NCBI RefSeq assembly: GCF_014764705.1
Contig: NZ_JACXXG010000035.1
Coordinates: 1 to 40,967, forward strand
Direction: 5' to 3'
DNA length: 40,967 nt
DNA from: Stutzerimonas kunmingensis
GTDB lineage: Bacteria > Pseudomonadota > Gammaproteobacteria > Pseudomonadales > Pseudomonadaceae
The translations under genes were made by a program, and so were the position numbers. The notes beneath the pieces were generated by a model. That model made no database searches, was not told where the DNA came from, and was given only the letters and a program-made list of their open reading frames with translations. Every line of letters begins with the position of its first letter. The first letter of the stretch is position 1. Positions 17,487 to 26,905 of the stretch are shown here, piece by piece.

Positions 17487-18804
17487 TGCCCTGCACCGCA
17501 TCGCGCGGCAGCAGCAATCCCAGCGGCAGGCTGACGCGCGCCTCCAAACCACCGCCCTCACGGTTGCGCAACTCGACGATGCCGCCGTGCTGTGAAGCGA
17601 TGCGTTTGACGATCGCCAGACCCAGCCCGGCGCCCTGCCCGCCACGAGCGCGATCACCGCGGATGAACGGATTGAAGATGCATTCCAGCTCGGCGGGATC
17701 GATCCCCGGGCCGCGGTCGAGCACGCTCAGCACCACGTAGGGCGCGTGCTGGTCGCCCGACACATAAGCCGCCACCTCCACCCCGCCGCCGCCGTAGCGC
17801 AAGGCGTTCTCAATGAGGTTGACCAGCAGCCGCTTGACCGATACCCGACGCAGGGCGAACGGCGGCATCGGCTCGACGCACAGCCGCACGATCTCCTGCT
17901 GCTGGTTGTAGGGTGCCACCACTTCGCGGATCAGCTCACCGAGGTCGGTGGTTTCCACCGGTTCATCGCTGCCGTCGCGGACGAAGGCGAGGAACTGATC
18001 GAGGATCGCATTCATGTCCTCGACATCACGAATCATGTCGTCGGTCAGCTCGTCATCGCTGCTCATCAGCTCCAGCGACAGGCGCAGGCGCGTCAATGGC
18101 GTGCGCAGATCGTGGGAAACCCCGGCCAGCATCAGTTCGCGCTCCCGGCCAGCCTGCTCGACGTCCTCGGCCATCTGGTTGAAGGCGCGATAGACCTCGG
18201 TCATCTCGCTCGGCGTATCGCTGATCGGCAGGCGCACGCGCCGGCCCTTGCCGATCTGCCGCGCGGCGAAGACCAGCCGCTTGAGCGGCAGATTGAGCTG
18301 GCTGACGAAGATCCACGCCGCCCCGGTAGACAGCAGGCCGATACCGAGGAACCAGCCGAGCACGCTCCAGATGCGCTGGCCACGCAGCGGATAGGCGTAC
18401 AGCGGCACCTGCACCCAGTCCGGCCCCAACGCAGGCGCGCGCACCCAGATCGCCGTGGACGGCTGGATACGCACGCGCACCTCGGTATCGTCGCCCAGCT
18501 CGTCGCGCATCTGCCGCTGGAAGATCTCGGTGTAGGGCCAGTGGTATTCGCTGCGCGGCACGTTCTGCTCGGCCACCAGCTGCAGGCCGGCGGCGCGACC
18601 GATACGGTCGCGGTCTTCGAGATCGGCGGCCCAGTAGGCACGCAGCGTCAGTGCCGCGCCGTGGCTGTACTGGCGGTCAACCAGCACGTCCTCGTTGGTC
18701 ATCAGATAGACCAGCGTCAGGACCTTGGAGAACAGCACCACGATCAGCACCATCCACAGGGTGCGGGCGAAGAAGCTTTGCGGGAACCAGAGCGGAGTTT
18801 TCAT
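17473..18804 (-). CDS. envZ: EnvZ-type sensor histidine kinase (AmgS equivalent)
   Basis: A 443-residue membrane histidine kinase. Spans are near residues 15-35 and 147-168 and enclose a periplasmic domain of about 110 residues. A HAMP domain (about 170-220), the phosphoacceptor His231 in GVSHDLRTPLTRL, and an ATPase domain ending in GAGLGLAIVKRIASQHGG follow. The frame is open 38 codons further upstream, but the start at 18804 gives the family's short cytoplasmic N-terminus; the upstream part overlaps ompR. By neighbours (ompR, tex, rimK) it corresponds to P. aeruginosa AmgS, the kinase of an envelope-stress system linked to aminoglycoside tolerance; that role here is inferred. Confidence 0.93.
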   Translation of the reverse strand: MKTPLWFPQSFFARTLWMVLIVVLFSKVLTLVYLMTNEDVLVDRQYSHGAALTLRAYWAADLEDRDRIGRAAGLQLVAEQNVPRSEYHWPYTEIFQRQMRDELGDDTEVRVRIQPSTAIWVRAPALGPDWVQVPLYAYPLRGQRIWSVLGWFLGIGLLSTGAAWIFVSQLNLPLKRLVFAARQIGKGRRVRLPISDTPSEMTEVYRAFNQMAEDVEQAGRERELMLAGVSHDLRTPLTRLRLSLELMSSDDELTDDMIRDVEDMNAILDQFLAFVRDGSDEPVETTDLGELIREVVAPYNQQQEIVRLCVEPMPPFALRRVSVKRLLVNLIENALRYGGGGVEVAAYVSGDQHAPYVVLSVLDRGPGIDPAELECIFNPFIRGDRARGGQGAGLGLAIVKRIASQHGGIVELRNREGGGLEARVSLPLGLLLPRDAVQGKPAE

Positions 18805-18880
18805 GAAGTCCCGGCGACAGGCCCAGGACGGCAGGCCGCGAGCGTAACGCGCTCGCAGCCTGCAGCAGGCCGCAACCAAC

Positions 18881-19615
18881 TCATTTGTTGCCGTCCGGCA
18901 CGAATACGTAACCCACACCCCAGACGGTCTGGATATAGCGCGGCTTGGACGGGTCCGGCTCGATCAGCCGGCGCAGGCGGGATATCTGCACGTCGATGGA
19001 GCGCTCCAGTGCATCCCACTCGCGCCCGCGGGCGAGGTTCATCAGCTTGTCGCGGGTCAGCGGCTCGCGTGCGTGCTGGACCAGCGCCTTGAGCACGGCA
19101 AACTCACCGGTGGTGAGCATGTGCACTTCGTTGCCCTTCTTCAGCTCACGCGTGGCCAGCGACAGCTCGTACTCGCCGAAGGTGACGGTCTCGTCCTCGC
19201 TGGCCGGCGCGCCCGGAACCTGCGGCGCCTGCCGACGCAGCACCGCACGAATGCGCGCGAGCAGCTCACGGGGGTTGAAGGGCTTGGCCAGGTAGTCGTC
19301 GGCACCCTGCTCCAGGCCCTGAATGCGACTGGCCTCGTCGCCCTTGGCGGTGAGCATGATGATCGGAATCTGATTGTTGCCCTCGCGCAGCCGGCGGCAC
19401 GCAGACAGACCATCCTCACCCGGCATCATCAGGTCAAGCACCACCAGCTGGAATAGCTCGCGGCTGAGCAAACGATCCATCTGCTCGGTGTTTTCCACGG
19501 TACGGACGCGGTAGCCCTGCTCGTCGAGAAAACGCTCGAGCAGACGTCGCAGACGGGCATCGTCATCGACGATGAGGATTTTTTCGCCTTCGCTGGCTGG
19601 CGCAGTGCTGCTCAT
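18881..19615 (-). CDS. ompR: OmpR-type response regulator (AmgR equivalent)
   Basis: A 244-residue response regulator with a receiver domain (phosphoacceptor Asp61 in VVLDLMMPGEDG, acidic pocket VDDDARLR) and a winged-helix DNA-binding domain (about residues 145-240, with LTTGEFAVLKAL and RSIDVQISRLRRLIEPDP). It would be phosphorylated by the kinase encoded downstream and regulate envelope-stress genes. The kinase start is 76 bases after this stop. The pair corresponds in place to P. aeruginosa amgR-amgS. Confidence 0.95.
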   Translation of the reverse strand: MSSTAPASEGEKILIVDDDARLRRLLERFLDEQGYRVRTVENTEQMDRLLSRELFQLVVLDLMMPGEDGLSACRRLREGNNQIPIIMLTAKGDEASRIQGLEQGADDYLAKPFNPRELLARIRAVLRRQAPQVPGAPASEDETVTFGEYELSLATRELKKGNEVHMLTTGEFAVLKALVQHAREPLTRDKLMNLARGREWDALERSIDVQISRLRRLIEPDPSKPRYIQTVWGVGYVFVPDGNK

Positions 19616-19755
19616 GGAAACTCCCAGATGGTCGACGGCGCATTATTGCGCAGTGTGGATCGGCCCTACTGACAGCCATTGTTAGCAGATTTTTCGTCGA
19701 ACGGCCGATTCCCGAAGCATTCGCCCCAGAACGGCGACCGCTCACCGGCAATCGG

Positions 19756-19786
19756 TTGAGGTCGGCCGTCGCAGTTCCCCTATAAT
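19756..19786 (+). promoter_or_regulatory. Sigma-70-type promoter of tex
   Basis: A perfect TATAAT -10 element at 19781-19786 is preceded by TTGAGG at 19756-19761 with a 19-base spacer. The spacer is longer than optimal, but the position, about 55 bases upstream of the tex start codon and facing it, fits a tex promoter. Confidence 0.6.
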
Positions 19787-19840
19787 CGCCGGCTTTCGCG
19801 CAGGCCCGGCCTGCATGGTTTGACTGACCCAGGTAGGTTC

Positions 19841-22159
19841 ATGGACAGCATCAATTCCCGTATCGCCAACGAGCTGGGCGTGCGCCCGCAACAGGTCGCC
19901 GCCGCCGTGGCGCTGCTCGACGAAGGCTCCACCGTTCCCTTCATCGCCCGCTACCGCAAGGAAGTCACCGGCAGCCTCGACGATACCCAGCTGCGCAACC
20001 TGGAAGAGCGCCTGCGTTACCTGCGCGAGCTGGACGACCGCCGCGTCTCGATCCTCGCCAGCATCGAGGAACAGGGCAAGCTGACCCCCGAGCTCAAGCG
20101 CGAGATCGACCTCGCCGACACCAAGACCCGCCTCGAAGACCTCTACCTGCCCTACAAGCAGAAGCGCCGCACCAAGGGCCAGATCGCCCTCGAAGCCGGC
20201 CTTGGCGAGCTGGCCGATGCGCTGTTCGGCAACCCGGAGCTCTCTCCGGAGCAGGAAGCCGAGCGATTCATCGACGCCGAGAAGGGTTTTGCCGATGTGA
20301 AAGCGGTGCTCGAAGGCGCCAAGTACATCCTCATGGAGCGCTTCGCCGAAGACGCCGACCTGCTGGCCAAGCTGCGTGACTTCCTCAAGCACAACGCGAC
20401 CCTCAGCGCCCGTGTAGTGCCGGGCAAGGAAAGCGAAGGCGCCAAGTTCAGCGACTACTTCGAGCATGACGAAGTGCTGAAGAACACCCCTTCGCACCGC
20501 GCGCTGGCGATTTTCCGCGGCCGCAACGAAGGCATCCTCAGCGTCAGCCTGAAGGTCGGCGATGAAGCGCCGGGCAGCATGCACCCGGGCGAAGGCATGA
20601 TCGGCGAGCGCTTCGGCATCGCCAACCGCGGCCGCGCCGCCGACAAGTGGCTCGGCGAAGTGGTGCGCTGGACCTGGAAGGTCAAGCTTTACACCAGTCT
20701 GGAAACCGACCTGCTCGGCGAGCTGCGCGACAAGGCCGAAGACGAGGCGATCTCGGTATTCGCCCGCAATCTGCATGATCTGCTGCTCGCTGCACCGGCT
20801 GGCCCGCGCGCGACCCTGGCGCTGGACCCGGGCCTGCGCACCGGCTGCAAAGTGGCGGTGGTCGACGCCACCGGCAAGTTGCTGGAAACCGCCACCGTCT
20901 ACCCGCACGCACCGCGTAACGACTGGGACGGCACCCTGGCGATTCTCGCCAAGCTCTGCGCCAAGCATGCGGTCGACCTGATCGCCATCGGCAACGGCAC
21001 CGCCAGCCGCGAGTCGGACAAGCTGGCCGGCGAGCTGATCAAGAAAGTGCCCGGTCTCAAGCTCACCAAGATCATGGTCAGCGAAGCCGGCGCCTCGGTG
21101 TATTCGGCCTCGGAACTGGCGGCCAAGGAATTCCCCGATCTGGACGTTTCCCTGCGCGGCGCCGTGTCCATCGCCCGCCGCCTGCAAGACCCGCTGGCCG
21201 AGCTGGTGAAGATCGACCCGAAATCCATTGGCGTCGGTCAGTACCAGCACGACGTCTCCCAGCTCAAGCTGGCGCGTTCGCTGGACGCGGTGGTCGAGGA
21301 CTGCGTGAACGCCGTCGGCGTCGACGTGAATACCGCTTCCGCCGCCCTGCTGGCGCGCATCTCCGGCCTCAACTCGACGCTGGCGCAGAACATCGTGCAG
21401 TTCCGCGATGCCAATGGTGCGTTCAAGTCCCGCAGCGAGCTGAAGAAGGTACCGCGCCTGGGCGACAAGACCTTCGAACAGGCCGCCGGCTTCCTCCGCG
21501 TGATGAACGGCGACAACCCGCTGGACGCCTCCGCCGTGCACCCGGAAACCTATCCGCTGGTCAAACGCATCGCCGCCGATACCAACCGCGACATCCGCTC
21601 GCTGATCGGCGACTCGGCGTTTCTCAAGCGCCTGGACCCCAAGCAGTTCACCGACGAGAGCTTCGGCTTGCCGACTGTCACCGACATCCTCAGCGAACTG
21701 GACAAGCCCGGCCGCGATCCGCGCCCGGAGTTCAAGACCGCCGAGTTCCAGGAAGGCGTCGAGAAGCTCAGCGACCTGGAGCCGGGCATGGTGCTCGAGG
21801 GCGTGGTGACCAACGTGACCAACTTCGGCGCCTTCGTCGACATCGGCGTGCATCAGGACGGCCTGGTGCACATCAGCGCGCTGTCGGAGAAGTTCGTCAA
21901 GGACCCGTACGAAGTGGTCAAGGCCGGTGACATCGTCAAGGTCAAGGTCATGGAAGTGGACATCCCGCGCCAGCGCGTCGGCCTGTCCATGCGCATGAGC
22001 GATACGCCCGGCGCCAAGACCGACGGCCCGCGTGGCGGCGCCGGCAAGCCACGCGGCAACGCGCCGCGCAGCGAGCGCCATGCCAAGGAAGAAAAGCCGG
22101 CACCGGCCAATGCCGCCATGGCCGCGCTGTTCGCCAACGCCAAGCAGCTGAGGAAGTAG
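19841..22159 (+). CDS. tex: Tex, S1-domain RNA-binding transcription accessory protein
   Basis: A 772-residue cytoplasmic nucleic-acid-binding protein. It has the Tex N-terminal helical region, a YqgF/RNase H-like domain ([16 protein letters not shown] near residue 330), helix-hairpin-helix repeats around residues 490-560, and a C-terminal S1 domain ([22 protein letters not shown]...LVHISALS). Tex binds RNA and is needed for toxin-gene expression or stress tolerance in several pathogens. The start at 19841 follows an AGGTAGG ribosome-binding site, and the 7-codon longer frame is not favoured. The tail after the S1 domain is Gly/Pro/Lys/Arg-rich and probably disordered. The thioesterase gene begins two bases after the stop. 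Confidence 0.96.
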   Translation: MDSINSRIANELGVRPQQVAAAVALLDEGSTVPFIARYRKEVTGSLDDTQLRNLEERLRYLRELDDRRVSILASIEEQGKLTPELKREIDLADTKTRLEDLYLPYKQKRRTKGQIALEAGLGELADALFGNPELSPEQEAERFIDAEKGFADVKAVLEGAKYILMERFAEDADLLAKLRDFLKHNATLSARVVPGKESEGAKFSDYFEHDEVLKNTPSHRALAIFRGRNEGILSVSLKVGDEAPGSMHPGEGMIGERFGIANRGRAADKWLGEVVRWTWKVKLYTSLETDLLGELRDKAEDEAISVFARNLHDLLLAAPAGPRATLALDPGLRTGCKVAVVDATGKLLETATVYPHAPRNDWDGTLAILAKLCAKHAVDLIAIGNGTASRESDKLAGELIKKVPGLKLTKIMVSEAGASVYSASELAAKEFPDLDVSLRGAVSIARRLQDPLAELVKIDPKSIGVGQYQHDVSQLKLARSLDAVVEDCVNAVGVDVNTASAALLARISGLNSTLAQNIVQFRDANGAFKSRSELKKVPRLGDKTFEQAAGFLRVMNGDNPLDASAVHPETYPLVKRIAADTNRDIRSLIGDSAFLKRLDPKQFTDESFGLPTVTDILSELDKPGRDPRPEFKTAEFQEGVEKLSDLEPGMVLEGVVTNVTNFGAFVDIGVHQDGLVHISALSEKFVKDPYEVVKAGDIVKVKVMEVDIPRQRVGLSMRMSDTPGAKTDGPRGGAGKPRGNAPRSERHAKEEKPAPANAAMAALFANAKQLRK

Positions 22160-22161
22160 GC

Positions 22162-22551
22162 ATGAGCATTCAAGTCGAGGCGGTGGGCAGCTCCAGCGCC
22201 TTCGGCCGCCTGCTCGGCCTGGAGATTCACCAGGTCGGCAACGGCGAGGCGGTGCTCGGCCTGAGCATGCACGACGGCCTGCGCAACCTGCACGGCAAGC
22301 TGCACGGCGGCGCGCTGTTCTCGCTGATCGACACCGCCATGGGCCAGGCCAGCCACAGCCTGGGCGATGGCTCGCCGAACAGCGTCACGCTCGAATGCAA
22401 GGTCAACTACATCCGCCCGGTGAGCGACGGCGAGCTGCGTTGCCGCGCCTGGGTGGTGCACGGCGGCCGGCGGACCCAGGTGCTGGAAGCCGAGGTCCAT
22501 CAGGGCGAGAAACTGATCGCCAAGGCCCAGGCAACCTTCGCCTGCCTCTAA
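22162..22551 (+). CDS. PaaI-family hotdog thioesterase
   Basis: A 129-residue single hotdog-fold protein. The segment HGKLHGGALFSLIDTAMG (catalytic Asp57 and the HGG turn at 48-50) is the signature of the PaaI/YbdB-type acyl-CoA thioesterases. They hydrolyse aryl- or acyl-CoA thioesters as tetramers in the cytoplasm. The start is two bases after the tex stop, with its ribosome-binding site (GAGGAAG) in the end of tex, so the two are translationally linked. The specific thioester is not known. Confidence 0.88.
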   Translation: MSIQVEAVGSSSAFGRLLGLEIHQVGNGEAVLGLSMHDGLRNLHGKLHGGALFSLIDTAMGQASHSLGDGSPNSVTLECKVNYIRPVSDGELRCRAWVVHGGRRTQVLEAEVHQGEKLIAKAQATFACL

Positions 22552-22677
22552 CGGCCTGTGCCACCAGCCGCCGGCGGAGTCGGCACGACTGACCTGTGGT
22601 CGAAGCAACGCTGCCTCTTGTGAAGCGGCATTTCCACCCCCATATTGGGCCGACTGTCGCGTGAAGGAATCCACAAG

Positions 22678-24255
22678 TTGAGCGCTCTTCTCACCCACCG
22701 CCTGGCATTGCTGGCCGAGCCGTCCCATCTGCCGCTGCTCAGTCAATGCCTGCACGGGATCGAGCGCGAATGCCTGCGCGTCGATGCCCACGGCCATCTG
22801 GCCATGACGCCGCACCCCATTGCGCTGGGCTCGGCGCTGACCCACCCGCAGATCACCACCGATTATTCCGAGGCGCTGCTGGAGTTCATCACCTGCACTG
22901 ACCAGGACCCTCGCAATACCCTGGCCGAGCTGGAGGCGATCCATCGCTTCACCTACGCCAAGCTCGGTGATGAATACCTGTGGAGCCCGTCGATGCCCTG
23001 TCCGCTGCCGAGCGAAGCGGACATCCCGATCGCCGAATACGGCAGCTCCAACATCGGCCGGCTCAAGCACGTCTATCGCCAGGGCCTGGCCCTGCGCTAC
23101 GGCAAGACCATGCAGTGCATCGCCGGCATCCACTACAACTTCTCGCTGCCCGAGGCGCTGTGGCCGGTACTGCAGGCCGATGATGGCGATACCCGCTCGG
23201 CCCAGGACTACCGCTCGACGCGCTACATCGGCGTGATCCGCAACTTCCGTCGTTACAGCTGGCTGCTGATGTACCTGTTCGGCGCCTCACCGGCGCTGGA
23301 CGCTGGCTTCCTGCGCGGGCGCCCGCATCAGCTCGAGGCGCTCGACGCTGACACCCTGTACCTGCCGTACGCCACCAGCCTGCGCATGAGCGATCTGGGC
23401 TACCAGAACAATGCCCAGGCCGGATTGACGCCCTGCTACGACGACCTGGCGAGCTACACCGAGAGCCTGTTCCGCGCCGTCTCCACGCCGTATGCCCCCT
23501 ACGAGGCGATGGGCATCAAGGATGCCGCCGGCAACTGGCAGCAGCTCAACACCAACGTGCTGCAGATCGAAAACGAGTACTACTCGAACATCCGCCCGAA
23601 GCGCGTCACCGCCACCGGCGAACGACCGTTGCAAGCGCTGCGCGCGCGCGGCATCCAGTACATCGAAGTGCGCTGCCTGGACATCAACCCCTTCCTGCCG
23701 CTGGGGATCGACCTCAACGAAGCGCGCTTCCTCGACGCCTTCCTGCTGTTCTGTGCGCTGGACGAGAGCCCCTGCCTGGCCGACGGCGAATGCAGCGCGG
23801 CCACCGATAACTTCCTCAGGGTGGTCAAGGAAGGCCGGCGGCCGGGACTCGAGCTGCAGCGTTGTGGCGAGAACGTCATGCTCAGTGACTGGGCCAACCA
23901 GTTGCTTGACGAGATCGGCCAGGTTGCCGGCCTCCTCGACTGCAGCCATGCTGACTCCCGGCACGCCGAGGCGCTCGCCGAGCAGCGCGCCAAGGTCGCC
24001 GACAGCAGCCTGACGCCGTCCGCACGCGTACTTGACGAGCTGCGCCGCAGCGGTGAGAGCTTCAGCCAGTTCGCCATGCGCCAGACCCTGGCCCACGCCG
24101 ACTACTTCCGCAGCCAGGCACCGAGTGCAAGCGAGCTGGATCAGTTCGAATCCGCCGCGCATCAGTCGCTGGAGCGCCAGGCGGAGATGGAAGCGACGGA
24201 CGAGCTGGATTTCGACAGCTTCGTCGTCGAGTACCAGCGCGGTCTTAGTCTCTAA
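22678..24255 (+). CDS. gshA: Glutamate-cysteine ligase
   Basis: A 525-residue cytoplasmic enzyme that joins glutamate and cysteine with ATP, the first and rate-limiting step of glutathione synthesis. The N-terminal [19 protein letters not shown] segment, the later [12 protein letters not shown] segment and the [17 protein letters not shown] segment are typical of the proteobacterial type 1 enzyme. The start is TTG at 22678, supported by a GAAGGA ribosome-binding site at 22663-22668 and by the usual N-terminus; the frame is open 11 codons further upstream. It is convergent with argA, with a hairpin between them. Confidence 0.95.
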   Translation: MSALLTHRLALLAEPSHLPLLSQCLHGIERECLRVDAHGHLAMTPHPIALGSALTHPQITTDYSEALLEFITCTDQDPRNTLAELEAIHRFTYAKLGDEYLWSPSMPCPLPSEADIPIAEYGSSNIGRLKHVYRQGLALRYGKTMQCIAGIHYNFSLPEALWPVLQADDGDTRSAQDYRSTRYIGVIRNFRRYSWLLMYLFGASPALDAGFLRGRPHQLEALDADTLYLPYATSLRMSDLGYQNNAQAGLTPCYDDLASYTESLFRAVSTPYAPYEAMGIKDAAGNWQQLNTNVLQIENEYYSNIRPKRVTATGERPLQALRARGIQYIEVRCLDINPFLPLGIDLNEARFLDAFLLFCALDESPCLADGECSAATDNFLRVVKEGRRPGLELQRCGENVMLSDWANQLLDEIGQVAGLLDCSHADSRHAEALAEQRAKVADSSLTPSARVLDELRRSGESFSQFAMRQTLAHADYFRSQAPSASELDQFESAAHQSLERQAEMEATDELDFDSFVVEYQRGLSL

Positions 24256-24260
24256 ACAAA

Positions 24261-24281
24261 CGGCGGGCGCAACGCCCGCCG
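24261..24281 (-). terminator. Hairpin between convergent gshA and argA
   Basis: A perfect 9-bp inverted repeat (CGGCGGGCG / CGCCCGCCG) with a 3-base loop. On the minus strand it is followed by TTTGTTT, so it is a good terminator for argA and may also stop gshA transcripts. Confidence 0.65.
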
Positions 24282-24288
24282 GCACACT

Positions 24289-25587
24289 TCAGAGCGGTTT
24301 CTCGAAGATCTTCGAATTACGCTGAAAGTTGTACAACGAAGCCCGCGCGGCCGGCAGACGGTCGACGCTGATCGGCTCGAAGCCGCGCTCCTGGAACCAG
24401 TGCGCGGTGCGTGTGGTGAGCACGATCAACTTCTTCAGCCCCAGCGCCCGGGCACGCTCCTCGATGCGTTCGAGCAGCTCATCGCCGCGACCGCCGTGGC
24501 GGTATTCCGGATTGACCGCCAGGCAGGCGAGCTCGCCGGCATCCGAGTCGGCAATCGGATAAAGCGCCGCACAGGCGATGATCAGGCCGTCACGCTCGAC
24601 GATGCTGAACTGCTCGACCTCGCGCTCCAGCACCTCGCGCGAGCGCCGCACCAGGATGCCCTGCTCCTCCAGCGGCGTGATCAGATCGATCAGCCCGCCA
24701 ACATCCTCGATGGTCGCCTCGCGCAACTGCTCGAACTGCTCCTGGGTTACCAGCGTGCCGCCGCCATCGCGGGTGAACAGCTCGTTGAGCAGGGCACCGT
24801 CGTCGGCGTAGCTGACCACATGACTGCGCCGCACGCCGCCGCGGCAGGCCTGCGCGGCGGCGTCGAGCAGCTCGGCCTGGTATTGGCTGCCGAGGCGTTC
24901 GACATAGGCCGGAATCTGCTGCGGACGCAGCTCGCGCACCAGCTTGCCGCTTTCGTCGAGCAAGCCCGGCTCGGCGCCGTAGAGCACCAGCTTGTCGGCC
25001 TGCAGATCGATGGCCGCACGCGTGGCGACATCCTCGCAGGCCAGGTTGAAGATCTCGCCAGTCGGCGAATATCCCAGCGGCGACAGCAACACGATGGTGC
25101 GCTCGTCCAGCAGCCGGCCGATGCCCTTGCGGTCGATACGGCGTACTTCGCCGGTGTGATGCAGATCGACGCCATCGAGCACGCCGATCGGCCGCGCGGT
25201 GACGAAGTTGCCACCGGCCACACGCAGTCGCGCGCCCTGCATCGGCGACGCCGCCATATCCATCGACAGCCGTGCCTCGAGGGCGATGCGCAACTGGCCA
25301 ACCGCGTCGATCACGCACTCCATGGTCGGCGCGTCGGTGACGCGCAGATCGCGATGGAAGCGCGGTTCGATGCCACGGGCGGCCAGGCGCGCCTCGATCT
25401 GCGGACGCGAGCCGAATACCAGCACCAGGCGTACACCAAGGCTGTGCAGCAGCACCAGGTCGTGGACGATGTTGGCGAAGTTGGCGTGCTCCAGGCCGTC
25501 GCCCGGCAGCATGACGACGAAGGTGCGGTCACGGTGCGAGTTGATATAGGGCGAGGAGTCGCGAAGCCAGGTGACGTAGTCGTGCAT
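24289..25587 (-). CDS. argA: N-acetylglutamate synthase
   Basis: A 432-residue two-domain enzyme that acetylates glutamate with acetyl-CoA to begin arginine synthesis. Residues to about 280 form an amino-acid-kinase-like domain (VLVFGSRPQIEARL, LLSPLGYSPTGEIFNL) that binds arginine for feedback inhibition in this family. Residues from about 290 form a GNAT acetyltransferase domain (LACLAVNPEYRHGGRGDELL). The start MHDYVTWLRDSSPYINSHRD is the normal argA N-terminus with a GAAGG ribosome-binding site, although the frame stays open almost to 26136 across argE. It lies 41 bases after argE on the same strand, so the two form an arginine operon. Confidence 0.96.
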   Translation of the reverse strand: MHDYVTWLRDSSPYINSHRDRTFVVMLPGDGLEHANFANIVHDLVLLHSLGVRLVLVFGSRPQIEARLAARGIEPRFHRDLRVTDAPTMECVIDAVGQLRIALEARLSMDMAASPMQGARLRVAGGNFVTARPIGVLDGVDLHHTGEVRRIDRKGIGRLLDERTIVLLSPLGYSPTGEIFNLACEDVATRAAIDLQADKLVLYGAEPGLLDESGKLVRELRPQQIPAYVERLGSQYQAELLDAAAQACRGGVRRSHVVSYADDGALLNELFTRDGGGTLVTQEQFEQLREATIEDVGGLIDLITPLEEQGILVRRSREVLEREVEQFSIVERDGLIIACAALYPIADSDAGELACLAVNPEYRHGGRGDELLERIEERARALGLKKLIVLTTRTAHWFQERGFEPISVDRLPAARASLYNFQRNSKIFEKPL

Positions 25588-25628
25588 GTAAAAGCCTTCG
25601 TGGCGGGTTCTATTCGTCTGTATTGGAG

Positions 25629-26789
25629 TCAGTTCGCGGCGGTCTGCGGCTGCAGGCAGTAGTGCTCGATCATCCGACGCAGCAGCTGCACGGTCGGTTC
25701 GATGCGCTCGAGCTGCAGGTATTCGTCGGGTTGGTGCGCGCAGGCGATGTCGCCGGGCCCCAGCACCAGCGTTTCGCAGCCGAGCTGCTGAAGATAAGGC
25801 GCTTCGGTGGCAAACGCCACCGCCTCGGCCTGGTGCCCGGTGAGGCGCTCGGCCAGCCGTACCAGCTCGCTTTCCGCCGCCTGCTCGAAGGCTGGCACCG
25901 CGGGGAACAGCGGCGCCAGGTCGATTTTCACCTGGTGCTGCTCGGCCAGCGGCTGCAGGCGCTGGCGGATGATCGTCCGCAGCTGCTGCGGGTCCATGCC
26001 CGGTAGCGGGCGCAGATCGAACTCCAGCGAACATTGCCCGCAGATGCGGTTGGGGTTGTCGCCGCCATGGATGCAGCCGAAGTTGAGCGTCGGCTTGGGC
26101 ACGTCGAACAGCGGGTTGTCGTATTCGCCCTGCCACTGGCGGCGCAGCGTCATCATCTCGCCGATCACGCCGTGCATGGCTTCCAGCGCGCTGTGACCAT
26201 AGGCCGGGTTCGACGAATGCCCGCTCTGTCCGAGGATGTCGATGCGCTCCATCATGATGCCCTTGTGCAGGCGTACCGGGCGCAGGCCGGTGGGCTCGCC
26301 GATCACCGCAGCACGCCCGAGCGGGCGACCGGCTTCGGCCAGGGCACGGGCGCCGGACATCGAACTCTCTTCATCGCAGGTGGCGAGAATCAGCAATGGG
26401 CGGCGGAACGGCTGCTCCAGCAGCGGCCGAACCGCCTCGATGATCAGGGCAAAGAAGCCTTTCATGTCGCAGCTGCCGAGGCCGTACCAGCGGTCATCGG
26501 CCTCGCGCAGCTTCAGTGGATCGGACTGCCACAGCGCGGCATCGAACGGCACGGTATCGCTGTGCCCGGCCAGCACCAGCCCGCCGGGACCACTGCCATA
26601 GCTGGCGAGCAGGTTGAATTTCCCCGGCGCTACTTCCGGCGTTTCGCAGGTGAATCCCAGCTCACCGAGCCAGGCCGCGAGCAACTCGATCACGGGACGA
26701 TTGCTCTGATCCCAGCCCGGCTGCGTACAGCTGACCGAGGGTGCCGCGAGGAGCGCAGCGAACTGCTCCTTGAATGATGGAATGGGCAC
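25629..26789 (-). CDS. argE: Acetylornithine deacetylase
   Basis: A 386-residue M20-family metallohydrolase that removes the acetyl group from N-acetylornithine. Metal ligands and catalytic residues are visible in AGHSDTVPFD (His and Asp), GLGSCDMKGFF (bridging Asp), CDEESSMSGA (catalytic and metal-binding Glu) and IACAHQPDEY (His near the C-terminus). The start is preceded by GGAGG. It is the upstream gene of an argE-argA operon. Pseudomonads also use ArgJ for recycling acetyl groups, so the relative importance of ArgE is uncertain. Confidence 0.94.
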   Translation of the reverse strand: MPIPSFKEQFAALLAAPSVSCTQPGWDQSNRPVIELLAAWLGELGFTCETPEVAPGKFNLLASYGSGPGGLVLAGHSDTVPFDAALWQSDPLKLREADDRWYGLGSCDMKGFFALIIEAVRPLLEQPFRRPLLILATCDEESSMSGARALAEAGRPLGRAAVIGEPTGLRPVRLHKGIMMERIDILGQSGHSSNPAYGHSALEAMHGVIGEMMTLRRQWQGEYDNPLFDVPKPTLNFGCIHGGDNPNRICGQCSLEFDLRPLPGMDPQQLRTIIRQRLQPLAEQHQVKIDLAPLFPAVPAFEQAAESELVRLAERLTGHQAEAVAFATEAPYLQQLGCETLVLGPGDIACAHQPDEYLQLERIEPTVQLLRRMIEHYCLQPQTAAN

Positions 26790-26867
26790 CGGCTACCTCC
26801 GTGATGCAATCGGAACGAGCCTGCAGTGAAGCATGAAACGCGCCACGAAGGGACCCGCAAACGAAAA

Positions 26868-26887
26868 CGCCCCGCCGAGGCGGGGCG
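26868..26887 (-). terminator. Rho-independent terminator after the phosphate transporter
   Basis: CGCCCCGCC pairs with GGCGGGGCG in a tight hairpin followed on the minus strand by TTTT. It lies 18 bases beyond the stop codon of the pit gene. Confidence 0.8.
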
Positions 26888-26905
26888 CAAACATCGTTCA
26901 CTGCC

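Noticed and set aside
25588..26136. Upstream extension of the argA frame into argE
   Set aside because: The extension lies in another frame of argE and is Arg/Ala/Pro-rich without similarity; the start at 25587 has a ribosome-binding site and the known ArgA N-terminus.
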